Below are positions 32,299 through 44,800 of a stretch of 64,000 nucleotides of DNA, piece after piece (position 1 is the first letter of the stretch; every line of letters starts with the position of its first letter). The position numbers and the translations under genes were made by a program. Origin of the DNA: Euonymus europaeus (lineage: Eukaryota > Streptophyta > Magnoliopsida > Celastrales > Celastraceae); assembly GCA_963580455.1 (NCBI GenBank), contig OY756968.1, positions 3,261,544 through 3,325,543 on the forward strand, in the 5' to 3' direction. Under the pieces are notes generated by a model. That model did not search any database, was not told the origin of the DNA, and was given only the letters and a program-made list of their open reading frames with translations.

Positions 32299-33964
32299 TC
32301 AAAGGATAATATTAGTATTGGTTCTTTGTCTCTTAACATTCCCTGAGGAAGACTGATCATCACCACTACTACTCTTCTCCATCACAGCTTTCAAAGCTTC
32401 ATGAATTGAACTTATTGAATACTGTTGTTGTTGCTCATGATTCTGTTCACTGCTAGAATCTTCTTCTCCAGTAACAAAAAGAACATTCTTAACACGCCCA
32501 CCAAGAGTTGTAATCTCCGCTTTCAATGTCCTCAAACGTAATGCTTTCAATGTCTTGATAAGGTCCGGCAACAAATCAGTCCTGTCTTCACAACACAGCG
32601 ACGCTTTTATCACAAACCTACCATCCTCATCCGCTGCATCCACCATCAACTCATCCATTTCTGTTGGCACGGGACTCGTTTCCGCTATCAATGTAGTCTG
32701 CCTCTTCAGCTCCTTCACATGCTGTATTACTTCCGCTAACAAAGACGCCTTGTCCGTCTGTAATATACATGAAATGGGAAAAATAATAAGCGTGAGGAAA
32801 ACAAATATTAAGTAGAGCTTTTGATCAGAATGTGACAGCTGACAATAAGAGATCTCTGTTCGTGTTTTTTCAATTCACAAGGTGTAAAAGTCTCACATGG
32901 ACAAGATGTGGGACACTTAAAGCATTTTATAAGTGCTAGGCCCTCTCCCTTATTAGTAACAAAATATTTTTTCTTGTCTAGTGAGTTGGATCCAAGTCCA
33001 CTTATTAGATTTGAGGAGGAACAAAGCTGTGTGGGCCTAATATATCTAAGTGAACCGGACAACCCATATATGGATCCGATGTATCCAGTGAATCGAATAA
33101 TCTAAAGCGGACAATATTATTACTATGTAGAGAGGCGTGAAAATTACAACACAAGTCATAGTTTGACTCTAGGTTAATGTAAAGCCGGCAAGGAATTTCT
33201 AATGGAATTTTTTGTGCTCATTTTGGTTCCTCTTTATCAGAACAATAGAACAAACCCAGCGAAATCAACGCCTGAAACTCCTTTTTTTCTTCCTCCCGCA
33301 CTTCCCACACCGAAAGAAAATATCACGACTCTACGGCTCTACCAATATTAAAACTAAGTGCTCTATTATAATTTTTAACATAGATATTTGATTTCGGTAT
33401 TTAAATTTCTGTCCAAAAGATCAAATTAAAATAAAATAAAATCGTTAACAATATTATTATTATTACTATACTTACTTTGGTGGTGCTGGGGAGCAAGCTG
33501 CGTAACCTAGCGAGATGGTTGTTGATTCTTTCTCTTCTTCTCCGCTCAGCTTCGCTGTGACTCTTGGAAGCAGCGAGAGCCTTGGCGTCCATGATTTCTT
33601 GGGCTGTCATTTTGTTAAGCTCGGCTTGGAGTCCGAAAGGAGCTGAGCCACCAGGGGCAGCCACCGGTCCAAGGGCGTCTGACATCCGAAGATGATCAGC
33701 TGCTGACGTGGCATGATCATAAGCAAACCGAAGTGCGGGAGCTCTTGTACTGAACAAACTAGAATAAGACGGAGGAGGTTGAAGATGATGGAGTAGAAAA
33801 GGGTCATGGTCCCGGACCTGGTTGAAAGAGTGTACTGGAGTTAGAGACCATGGAAGCTGGATTGGAGAGAGTTCTGGACCAACACTATTCAATCCTCCAC
33901 CTCCTACTCCTCCATAGTAGGCTTGAATGTTCTGAGAATACTCTCCTTGATCTTCCTCTTTCAT
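32299..33964 (-). CDS. bHLH transcription factor, bHLH30/TMO5-like clade
   Basis: Exons 33476..33964 and 32299..32757 (ACCAAA|GTAAGT, TTACAG|ACGGAC, phase 0) give 315 aa. The N-terminus is Gly/Pro/His-rich. The bHLH begins near residue 132: ASKSHSEAERRRRERINNHL with His, Glu and Arg at the E-box-contacting positions, then LRSLLPSTTK and TDKASLLAEVIQHVKELKRQ. LIAETSPVPTEMDEL follows, characteristic of the bHLH30/32/106/107 group. The last third is an ACT-like dimerisation domain (FVIKASLCCEDRTDLLPDLI, LRTLKAEITTLGGRVKNVLF). The Arabidopsis relatives include TMO5-LIKE1 and AKS-type factors in vascular and stress programmes; which orthologue this is cannot be decided by eye. The intron splits the loop/helix 2 region as in relatives. 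Confidence 0.93.
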
Positions 33965-34085
33965 AGTTTCAAGGCATGCCTTGCTTGGACATGGATATTT
34001 ATCTCCTTTTATCCGTTATTGGTTAAAACTGAGCTTTCCTATTTGTTTCCTTTGTATTTTTGCTCTATTTGGTTCACCAACTGAA

Positions 34086-34095
34086 TATATATATA
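34086..34095 (-). promoter_or_regulatory. Candidate TATA box of the bHLH gene
   Basis: CTATATATATA on the minus strand, about 122 bases upstream of the bHLH start codon. A GGGAGA-type repeat (34320-34350, CT-rich on the gene strand) lies further upstream. Confidence 0.45.
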
Positions 34096-34319
34096 GGTCC
34101 TTTTAACACATACAAGGATAAATTATAAGAAATTGTGCGATCAATAAAAGTGAAGAAAATGAGCCCATATATACATAGGGTCCTTTTAAAATAATCTTTT
34201 TGTTTTTTTTTTGTTTTTTGCTTTATTATGTGTTTTTATTATAGAATGCAGAAAGTATTGTTGCTTTGTGAATGGTCCAAAGTCTATAATTACACCTATA
34301 TATATGTGAGTAGTACAGT

Positions 34320-34350
34320 GGGAGGGAGAGGGAGAGGGAGAGGGAGAGAG
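34320..34350. repeat. (GGGAGA)n microsatellite
   Basis: Five units of GGGAGA/GAGGGA in the upstream region of the bHLH gene. Confidence 0.85.
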
Positions 34351-36337
34351 TGGGATGTGGGATCGGAAACATAAAGACGAAAAACAGAGTGAACACACGA
34401 CATCCGGATTGTCGACCGACCAAAGACCAAAAAAAGGCTGATAGTATATCATGATAAAAGTCTTAAGCTAAACCTTTTTCTCTGTCTTTGCCTTTTAATT
34501 TTTTTTTATCTGTTATTATAAATTTATAAGATTTTTTTATTTGAAACCTCGGTCAAGACCCCCCACCGACCCCTTGTTCTTCCATAGCCTTGGACTATAT
34601 CCACGCCAACCTTTCTGCTTCCCCAAGACATGTAATCATTGTGTCTTGAGACACACTTCATCTCTCTATCTCTCAAGGATTGGGAGGCGCAATCCATCAA
34701 AATCTTGTTAAATCATGATCTACATGTGTTAGTGATTTTATATAGAAGAAAAGCGCACACAATGACGAAGCAAATTTGATTGTCTGTAATTTTAAAATAT
34801 CATAAATTTTGAGTCAATTCATTATTTTATAAAATAAAATAAAAAAAGAGTAGATGAAATCAAATGGCCTATTTCACTTGCGTACGTGCAACGACAGAAT
34901 CTAAGGTATATATTACAAAAGTCTTCAATGAGATCGACATACATTTTTACGGTTTTAGACAATTGGATAACTCTAGTCTATAGTAATTATGAATGCAACA
35001 TTTTTCTATCATTTATATGCCATTTTTGAAGAAAAATATGATGATTTCCCCCAACCTCCAGAGAATTGAAGAGCTCTTCTTCTCCTTCTTATGATATAAA
35101 ATTCTGGTTTCTTTAAAACAGGAGTATAAATTGCAGTCATTCAAGCAAATTAGAATTTCAGTCCACAACCCATCTCTCTCTAATTCACTGTCTTTTGGCC
35201 ACAAATTAGTGGTTTCTTGGTACATTCGCGGCTCTTTCACAACTTATTGAACCTTTATAAAGTTTCGGTAGGTATAGGAGAATTTTGGAGCATGTACACT
35301 ACCACTCAACTCATGTAGAGGGAGAGCGGTGCCCTCTTTTCTCCATTGGCTCCCCACTCCCGTATGGCGGCTGTAGCCCCATTTTGGACCACAATTTCCT
35401 TAATATATATATATATATTTATATAATTCACATTTTGCTTGGTTTAAGGAATTTAATAATATATTTTTATAAAATAAAAATCAAATCCAATATGACAAAT
35501 TGTTAAATTATTTTGAGTTTTTATTCAACGGGTCTCAAATTGTCATGTTTTTTGTATTGTATTTTGTTTCAAAAATAAAATAAAATAAGGGATTAGTAAA
35601 ATGAACCAAAATATTAATATAATTTTCTAAGAAAAAAAAGTAAGTTTTGAATAAATTGATAAACATGTATTGAAAGAGATTCGAAGTAAAATAACATTAA
35701 CATCACTGGGTTGTTGCATATATATATATGGTTAATTTAGGACCAAGTGACCAAGAAGCGTTAGATATAATAGAAGTTTCAGATGAGTTAGTTTAAGACC
35801 AAGTGGCACTGTGTTTCGATCTTTTATCAAGCATGCACCACGTTTAGGCTGCTATGGTTGTTGGTCCTGAAAAGCTTCGATCGGTTGCTCTTTTGAAGTA
35901 ACCACCATGTGGTTGGGTAAAAAAGAGTAGTAGAGTATAAATTAACGAGGCTCGATGCACTCGATCAGCTAGCATGCATGGTGGTTTTTTTTAATACACA
36001 GTTAATAATAATTAGGTTTTGCCAGAAAAGAAAGAACATAAATCATTTAACCACCTTTAATATTTACCTTTTGGCATCCCTTTTTCAGCACCATAATTAG
36101 TTATGTTTTTAGACCAAACTAAGTACTGATAGAGGAAGTTACTTAGGATGAATTTTCATAAATCACCAGTTAATTCAAATTTAAAATCCAAAATACCAAT
36201 AATCACTGCCTCATCGATAGCAAGCAAGTGGCTAACGAGCTGACTGAGCTCACTATTTTCTTCCAGCAAAGAAGCCTTAAGGAATGGTCAATTTGATGAG
36301 TTTTCTTTGGTCACCATTCTTTACACTTTATATTTTC

Positions 36338-36373
<36 letters not shown>

Positions 36374-39300
36374 TTATACTACAAATGCAACACCTTATTA
36401 TTCAAATTTTCGGTGATAGATGCATCCCCACTAACAAGATTTGCATGCACTCCAGAAAGGGCCTTGGTGTGTGGTTTGATACTTTGATCATGATGACATC
36501 AGTCCCAGCCTGTGATGACGTTTCGTTTTTTTAGGGTCCATTAGAGCACATACAATTGTGTTTGCATGGCCTGATGGAGATATTAGATTTTGTTAAAAAA
36601 ATGTGTTTTGTTAATGCGACTATATTGAGAGATGCGTTTTGTTGATGTGACTTTATTAAAAGATATGTTTTGGTGGGGTCAATATTAATTTTTGTGTAAT
36701 TTTGTTGAGAAATGGATGTGTGACAGGAAAATTATTAATTTGAATAATGGGGAAATAAATAATTGTATTGGGAGATATGTTTTATTGATGTGTCTATATT
36801 GAAATATGTATTTTATTGATGTGACTGTATTAAAATATGTGCGTGATTTAAATTTTTGTATAATGGAAGTGTGATCACAAATGAAGACATTAATATATAA
36901 CCATTGCATGTGCTGGTGATAGGGCTATATGTATGCATGAGGGCTGTGGCCCTTGTCTTATTATTGTCCAAACACTTGGGCACTTAACCTTTGACAAGTC
37001 ACATATAATATACCAATCATCTGCTTAATATTATTATGATAGTAAACAAAGCCAGTAGACCATTTCATTAATGGCACAACGACTAAACTAGCTTAGCATA
37101 AACACTAGCGGGTAAATACGGGACAAAGCCAAAGTGCCAAATGCAACAAAATATATAAGTTAGGGATTCGGGGATGTCCAGTTTGAGTTTGAATCGGGCC
37201 TCTGTTCATCTCTCTCTTCTCTGCAACATGCCTCTTCATCGAGGTCTCTTAATCATAAGTTCTCTTCATCTCATCAAATTAAACATGGATACTTTCAAAC
37301 CTCTTCGAAGACTCGCCTCCGTTAAAGATGCTGCCTCTTTGGAAAACGTTTATATATGTTCAACAAACACCATTTTCACTCCGGCGTATACTCTTATTTA
37401 TGTTGCATTTGTCAAGTGACGCGAGGAACATCGTGACAACTTTAACACACTTTTTCTCCCGACACTCCTTCACTTCATTCTCTCATTTCTAGGTCCCTTT
37501 GTGTCCTGTCCTGTCTGAGTGCGATTTTGAAATGATGTATTTATTTGAGGGGTCAGGCCGCCATAATACGCGAGTAAGTTTATAAAATGGTATACGTAAT
37601 GTTTAACTCGAAAAATAAGTACTTTATAAATTTTACCAAACACGTGATAGCTTCAGAGAGTACGATTATTCTCTGTTTACTAGTAGAGCTTATTTTTCAA
37701 GTAAGTATCTGCAGTTATAAGGGCCAAAAAAAGGTAGTGATCAGACCAAAACTTAGTTAAGGAAAGGATGCTCATTTGAAAAGTGTATCCCAAAAGTTAA
37801 GACACTATTCTACCTCTCCAGAACCCCGACATATGGCCCGGCCCACAAGTGCACTAAGAATACACTGGCACTGCTAATATATGATCCAACAAAACAGTCT
37901 CAGATTTGAAAGCTTTGAGAAATTAGGGAAAGGCAATGTTATGGACTTATGGCATGTAGTACAATGCATGTAAAGCTTTCTGTTATGATATTTAAGTATG
38001 GGCCGGGCTTGGGCCGGCAAGAAGGTGGTCCCGAACCATTGAGCTTTGTTGTATAATGACTTAGCCAGAGTTGGGCATGTCTAGAATTTCTGGCTCTCTC
38101 ATGGCATCTTAGACACACAATATTGCCAAGGGGATTGCTATCAACTATCAAGAAAGCAACTACCTGCTAATAGTAATAGTAGTTGAAACGACGTAGACCA
38201 AGTTTTAGACCAAAAGGTTAAACACAAGGTTTTCATCTAAAAATAACATAAAGAAAAAGAATGAAAGACGCAAAAAGAAAGGCGACTGCAGAGAGAATAG
38301 AGGGAAAAGACAAGCGCTCTTGTGATTGGGGGTCGACTATAAGCTTAATCACATCTTCATTCAAGCAAAAGATCAGTAAGTAGACGATCTTCTTTGGTTT
38401 TAATGAAATTAAAGAGATTTCAAAGAATGTTTTTGTTGAATGAGGTAGACGCATGCTTTATTGTGTAGAATTGAATTTTAATGGCGATTTAGTGTTGCAT
38501 TGAACCGTTTCGTATTGGCTTTGAAGGTTTTGAATTGATTGTAATGACTTGAGAGTTTTTGTATTGCTTGAACTGTTTTGAATGGATTTGAACAAATTCT
38601 TCTGGTTTTGAAGCTTTGAATTCATTTATACTGAAAAATTATGGTTTTAGGTTTTGAATTCTTTTATGTTTCTATTGGTTTTGAGATCACCGTTCATCTT
38701 ACTCATGCAGGGGTTAAACTAGGGCACCGTTCACCTTACTCAGGGCTTTTAATTGAGGGCATTGAAATTGATATATGTACTATATGACTACTGTTACAGG
38801 GACCATATAGCAAAGTCATAAGAGCAGAGTTTATTTCAAGTTGTACTATGCTTTGTTTTTGACATTCCGGTTTGTCTATTTACAGGCTTGTAGCTCATGT
38901 TTTGTTTCACGATATTAATTTTCAGATGAAGATGCTTGAACATTGGGGTGCATGGGAAGGGATATTGAAGTCGAGTTGATGTTTAATGATGTTAAGAACT
39001 TTGTTATTTTTAATTATTTTTGTGAACCAGGTGTGTTTGAATGAAATAGTCAAATTCTAATAAAATGTGGATGTTAGTCTTTAATTAATTAATTTTACTA
39101 TGATAATTATTTAGAAATTGAGGTTTGAGAATATCATAATCCGACGTGCTCGCGGCATTACTCACGAGACTGCGGCATTATCATATCTTCAGCCTCCAGA
39201 TTGGGGATGTAATAGTATTGATGAGTTTAAGGTTTTTTCGGCCATTGATTTTGAATTCATATTATTGTGCACTCACAAAACCAAAACTTCAACCCAACCA

Positions 39301-40412
39301 CGTAATTCTAATCATCATCATAATCAAAATAAGAGGAAGAGGTGGATCAATATAAGGGAAGCCAGATGAAAAATCAATGGCGATCTTTTAAAGAGAGCTT
39401 TCAAGGTGAAGGCCGAATCATTCTCCGACTCTCGAACAGAGCTTATTGGGCTTAATAGCTAGCTGGTGTAACTTTGGCATTTATCCAATTCTTTGATTAG
39501 CACGATCGACTCAATCCATTTCCAGCAGCAAGCCTTGGTGTGTCATCAATTCCCACAATTTTATCAGTTTTAGTGACAAACCAGCTGAAGAGCAAAGGTC
39601 CATTCTCATGGCCCACGCACACATGTGAATCAAGTGCTCTTTGTGCCCATGATCTTATTTTGGTACCCTTTTTCATAGAAAAAAAGAGAGTATCATTACA
39701 CTCATATAAATGTTATTTATTGCATATTCTCTCCCTCACTTTCCAAACAGTTCCTTGGTTGCTTGGCATTCAGATAATCTGGATTGCAAATCCTACTCAA
39801 TCCAACATTTTATGGGTCTTCCATTGCACCTAATCATGAGTTCAGAGGTCCGGTTATAGTTAAGATGGCTGACAGCTTTTTTTATATCAATTTATCTTAT
39901 AAAAATTATAAATATATAGTATTTAACTTAACAAATTCAACGCCATTTTTTTCCGAAATAGAAATAAAATTCTAATGTGAAAAATACATAACAAATCTAA
40001 ACCGTTCGATATAAACCCAAAATATTCGAATGTTTCAATCATATTTGATTGGACCCATTAGGTCGAATATTGCACATTTAACGATTTCTTAAAAAAAATT
40101 CTTAATTAGACCCTTAAGAGTTAAGAGGACTACATGACACCCTTATAATCAAACATGACATAATTTGGAGGTTTGACAAAATTATTATAATGACTTCTTT
40201 ATCATATATGTTTCCTTGATTTCAAAGGAACTTTCATTGGGAAATGCTCCTCTCTCTTCTCCCTTTCCACAAAAAATTTACACAAGACGGTTGCCAACAA
40301 AGTTTTCCATTCAAAAAAATAAAAAATTTCTAGATCATCTGCTAAAACCAGTGTGTTATTCTGGCTCCATGCTTCCACTTCTAACACTGGTTCTTCCTCG
40401 TAATATTCCTCC
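34351..40412. other. Long intergenic region, no convincing gene
   Basis: About 6 kb, AT-rich, between the divergent bHLH (-) and CLE (+) genes. Recognised: one Tourist-like MITE (about 36544-36914) and TA/TG microsatellites at 35402 and 36342-36374. Open frames at 37174-37419 and 39118-39369 have no recognisable domain, no splice partners and ordinary composition, so they are not called. Confidence 0.5.
36544..36914. mobile_element. Tourist-like MITE, copy 2
   Basis: The left end GAGCACATACAATTG follows TTA; the right end reads CCATTGCATGTGCT. The interior has repeated TTTTGTTGATGTGACT and ATTGAGAGAT motifs shared with the copy in the DCP5 intron. The right target site is not clearly preserved. 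Confidence 0.6.
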
Positions 40413-40724
40413 ATGGCCTTCAAAAATACCTACATACTATCCATCGTTTTCTGCCTCTCTCTTCTCTTATTCTTCGTTTTTCTTGGATTCTTCAATCCCA
40501 ATATCAATCGAAGTCAATACCCTATGATCAACAGAAAAGTTCTAGCCACTGAATTTGACTTCACCCCATTTCAGAAGCTCCACAGGAAGCTCCACCATCA
40601 AAAACGTTCATCGGATCAAGTGCAACCTGATGATGATCAGACTCCTGAAGGAACTGAGATCGATCCGCGTTATGGTGTGGAGAAGCGCCTTGTCCCCACT
40701 GGTCCTAACCCATTGCACCATTGA
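40413..40724 (+). CDS. CLE signalling peptide precursor (CLE9-13-like)
   Basis: Secreted peptide hormone precursor, 103 aa, single exon. Residues 1 to about 27 are a signal peptide (FCLSLLLFFVFLGFF). A polar variable region follows, and the last 12 residues (92-103) are the CLE motif RLVPTGPNPLHH, preceded by EIDPRYGVEK, the flank typical of CLE9-CLE13 precursors. In the family the 12-13 aa peptide is cleaved out, hydroxylated on the prolines and perceived by CLAVATA/BAM-type receptor kinases to restrict meristem or vascular cell proliferation. Position 5 is Thr where most of this group have Ser. The ORF ends right after the motif, as expected. Which CLE it is cannot be fixed, since paralogues differ by one or two residues. 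Confidence 0.93.
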   Translation: MAFKNTYILSIVFCLSLLLFFVFLGFFNPNINRSQYPMINRKVLATEFDFTPFQKLHRKLHHQKRSSDQVQPDDDQTPEGTEIDPRYGVEKRLVPTGPNPLHH

Positions 40725-41889
40725 TTGTATTTCATTTTTCACCATTAATTCACGATAATTTAATTCTCAGGCTGATGAGAACTGAAAAAATGGTTAGTAC
40801 GTGTGGTACCATTTGTTAATTAATTGTTTATTGATTTATCAACTTCTTTTCTTGTTTTTTTTGCCTTAACTCGTGAATATAGTGTATATGATATTATGAG
40901 TTTTGAGCTTGTACATGAATTAAAGAAATTATTATAACTGTTATATATTTTGTAGGGTTTGCTTTACCATAATTACCATGATAATGTGTTGAGTAATCAA
41001 CACTAATTAATCATGATTATTTTGCTAATGGTGAAAAATAATCATTGCATCGTCTTTCTTCTTTAGAAGAAAAAAAGATTTGGAAGAAATAAACATGAGT
41101 AGCTGTGACGGCACGGCATAGGAAGAAGGTTTGGTTTTATTTCATTAATGATCATATCAAGTTGGTTAGTGTAAAAGCCATTCATGCTTCTTTTGAAGAT
41201 TAAGAAAAAGCAATGTGCACCACACGCGAGATTTATTATTATTATTGATTAAGGATTTGCCGACAACTACTGTTGATTTTGGTTTCTTCGCAGTTTATAT
41301 ATATGCATTGATTGTCACCCCTAATAGCTAGTTCAGTTAATTAATGTGTCTTGCTCAAGTTGACATCCATGGACAATTAATCTAAAACCGCAGTTGTTTT
41401 CAAGCTTGATATGCGACAAGGATGCACCATCTAATTCTAGTCACTTGAGAATTGGGAGATATCGAAAATAAAATCAACATCCATCTAATATTTTGCGAGA
41501 ATAATATCATATAAATTTACTTGTATTTTGAATATCCCGATAATATTGTCATATATATATATCAGGCCCAACAAAAATCCGAGTCAAAACCATAAATGGA
41601 ATATCACAAAGCTATTTGTTCTACTTCGCATTATTCAATGATTTGTTTGGAGTTTGAAGCAATTAGAGCTTCTTTCACTTGAATTTTAATTCATTGGGTG
41701 TTTGTGTAGAAGTAATGAGAAGGCTGTTTATTCTGTATATACACAGTTACTTAAGCTGTATATAACTCCTCGTTTCCCTCTAATTTTCACACAAGCATCA
41801 ATTCAACAGACCTTGTACGATACCCAATCATTTTGTGCGAGTATGCACACAAAATACAGTATAAGACGGAAAAATAAGTGCAAAAATAC
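40725..41889. other. Spacer between convergent CLE and CHUP1 genes
   Basis: AT-rich; no gene or mobile element recognised. Confidence 0.6.
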
Positions 41890-44800
41890 TCATGCTTCCT
41901 GCTTATTCTCTTCTCCTGTTTGTGACCCAACTCGACTCCTTAGTTCTTCAAAGGCCTTCATGCTTTCTGCGTCAAACCCTCCTGCAAACTGAAATTGGTT
42001 TCCAGGTTATTCAAGATTCACAAGCCAATATCTTTGTAGCTTATTTTATCAATTTTGTTTCTCACGTAAGGCTTCAACGTAATATATATAGGATAATGTA
42101 CCTGATGAACACGGAAAGCAAAGCGCACGCCTTGCAGAACTAAAAACTCTCTGTTGGGTTCCCTTTCATGACTGTCCAGTGAATCAAGCTCCGATGCTAC
42201 ACGCTTCATGTACTTCCTAGCCAATTGCACTGATGATAGTTTGATCTGCAATGGAAAATTTGTTATATGATCACTTTGCAGCAGGAAAGACAGTTTCAAC
42301 CTTTTTTCATTTTTATATATCAGAGCCACCATTTTACTGAGGCATTTAATAGGACAAACTAATATCACCGCTCAATTTCATAAACATGACGGAGCTTGCA
42401 ATGACATTGTGATAATTGCTTGCAACCCAGCAAAATATTTCCAAGTGTAATTTCCAAGTCAACAAAACAAGTTTGATTATTCAAGGTTTGAAGAATACCT
42501 TGCCAACTACGCCTGAATCTGATAACCAATCAACAGGGATCCCAAACTCCCGATACCTTGAAATAGCCATATCCCTTGTACGTAAAAGTGCATATACACT
42601 CTGTTCAACTCTGGCAAAAGAGAGAAACATAAGACAGCGAATCAAGCTACTAAAAAAATTAATGCTTTGGCGAGTTCATCAATCTAGAAGTGCGAAAGAT
42701 ACTAGTCTTAAGCATGCATAAGACTTGAGAAAAATGAACTCACTTTTCAAGCAATCTGTACATCTTTTTCAAAGCAGCTTCACATGGGAGATTGGGATCA
42801 TCAACAAACGACGAAACTTGCTTCTCCAGTTTCATCAAATCCTGATATTCAAAAGCTGCCTCTCTTAATGCATCAGCCTTTCCTTCAGGCCAATCAAAGT
42901 GCTTTAGAACTGCCCTTTCATCGACCTAATCACATGCAGATAAATAGGCGAGCCAATTATAATTAGTTATAGAGGAACTGCAAAAAAAAATGCCAAGCAT
43001 GAAGCAACTAAAGAAGTCCCTAGGCAAAATTATATAGCCACTGAACATTTATACTCTAAATATGCTCCCATAGAATTAGTTAAATGGAGCTTATAGTTAA
43101 AGTGAGGAGAGGGTTCAAATACTTAAGTTCTTGCTTGGTTGGAGTTCTTACAATACAGTTAACAACAAAAGGTAATCATCGTGGTTTTTTTTTAGGGTGG
43201 CAATTTTTCTTAATTTTCCAGGATGATCATTTTTTGTGTGGAATAAAGGCAAGTTTGAACAATGACTATATCTTCTACTTGATAAGATTTTAGTGGCATA
43301 CCAAGAAAGAGAGTTCCTCGTCCAGCCAGCTTACAAAAGCAACTAGATCATCTATATTGGTGAAGGAAGCAGCTCGAACTTCAGTAGCCAATGACTGTAC
43401 AAAATCACCTTGACTTTCCACATCAGCTTTCACCTACACAAAGTCCATCCAGTTTTCATTTGTTAGATTACCGTAATATATGCTCACAAAGTACTTCCTA
43501 CATAAGTATAAAGAGTGAAATAAAAGAAATGTTTAACGCACAGCTATGAGGAATGATGATCTGTTCTCAATCTCCCCAATCATGTTGTTCCTGATGTCTG
43601 AAACATTTGATGTTGAAGTAGTCAAAGATGGTGCATCCTTCTTTGCCTCGCGTTTCATTAGTGACTGATAGAATTCAACAAGCTCAGGAGAGCGGTGAAC
43701 TTTATCACCACTTCCTGCACCTTTCAGTAGGCTTCCAGGAGGAGGAGGTGGACGAGGTGGCCCACCAAGTGGTGGTGGCGGTGGTGGGGGTGGAGCACGT
43801 GGTGCCTCACTTGAAGGATTAGTATTTGAGCCAACAGGAGCACCTCCAGATGCCTTTGGAGGTGGCCTCGGGACCCTAGGAGGCCTCTTCTCTATGTAGG
43901 CAAGTTTCATCTTGCTTATCGATTGAGAATCAACAGCCTTCCCATCACCAGATTGGTCGCCTGAATCACCAGAAACAACTGCTTTCTCTTTTATCTGTGC
44001 AAGTTTTGGTGGCAAAGTAATGGGTTTTTCTCTGTCTGGCTTTGCTCTATACTCGAAGTTTGAATTGTCACCAAACTTTACTGCTCTTGCTTGGTCCGCT
44101 TTTTCTTTGATCTGCTTCTCCCTCTCTAAGGCTAACTTATGTCGGTCTTTGTACGCAGGATATTTTTCATCAAGAACACCTTCAACTGATTTTGACATCA
44201 GTTTGAATGATGATGCAACAGAATTCAGAGAGTCGCCAGGTGAAACTTGTGTCCTAATAGGTCGAAGATTTGATGTTTCAGGAGAATCAGTTGGATCTCG
44301 CTCCATCATCCCAAAAGAAGTTATGGCTACACTATCACTTGTATTCCTTACCATCAAGGCTTCTAATGGACCTCTAGGTCTAAGGCTCATGCTTGCCCTG
44401 CTAGGAGAACCTCCAGAAAAGGATCTGGCTGGAGATGAAAGGGCACTGGAATCATCTTTGCTTTTGCCCCATTTCTTCAGCTTTTGGATTAAACTAGGCT
44501 TCTTACTGAGACTACTGTATCTACTAGTGGAACTATCAATAGAAGCATTGTCAAAATCCTCGCTTCCCGGAGAGGATGGGTGAGAAAAGTTGCTTTCAAG
44601 ATCCGTGTCTCCCTGCCCACGCTCGGATCCTGCATACTCTAACATCAGTTGTTTAGCCCTCTCTTGGGATCTGGGGCTTAGATTTTTGTTGAGATCACGG
44701 GCTGAAATTTTTCCTGCAGGTGTTTGGTAGTTCCGGAGTTCAAACCTCAAGCATGCATTGACCCAACGAAGGTATACTAGCTCTTCAACTTCACTGAACC

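Noticed and set aside
37174..37419. 81-aa open frame in the long intergenic region
   Set aside because: No domain, no signal peptide pattern, no neighbouring exons; length is expected by chance.
39118..39369. 83-aa open frame
   Set aside because: No recognised motif; the start is not an ATG and the surrounding DNA is AT-rich spacer.
44020..44583. 187-aa plus-strand frame opposite CHUP1
   Set aside because: It is the antisense shadow of the large CHUP1 exon; the sense frame is conserved.
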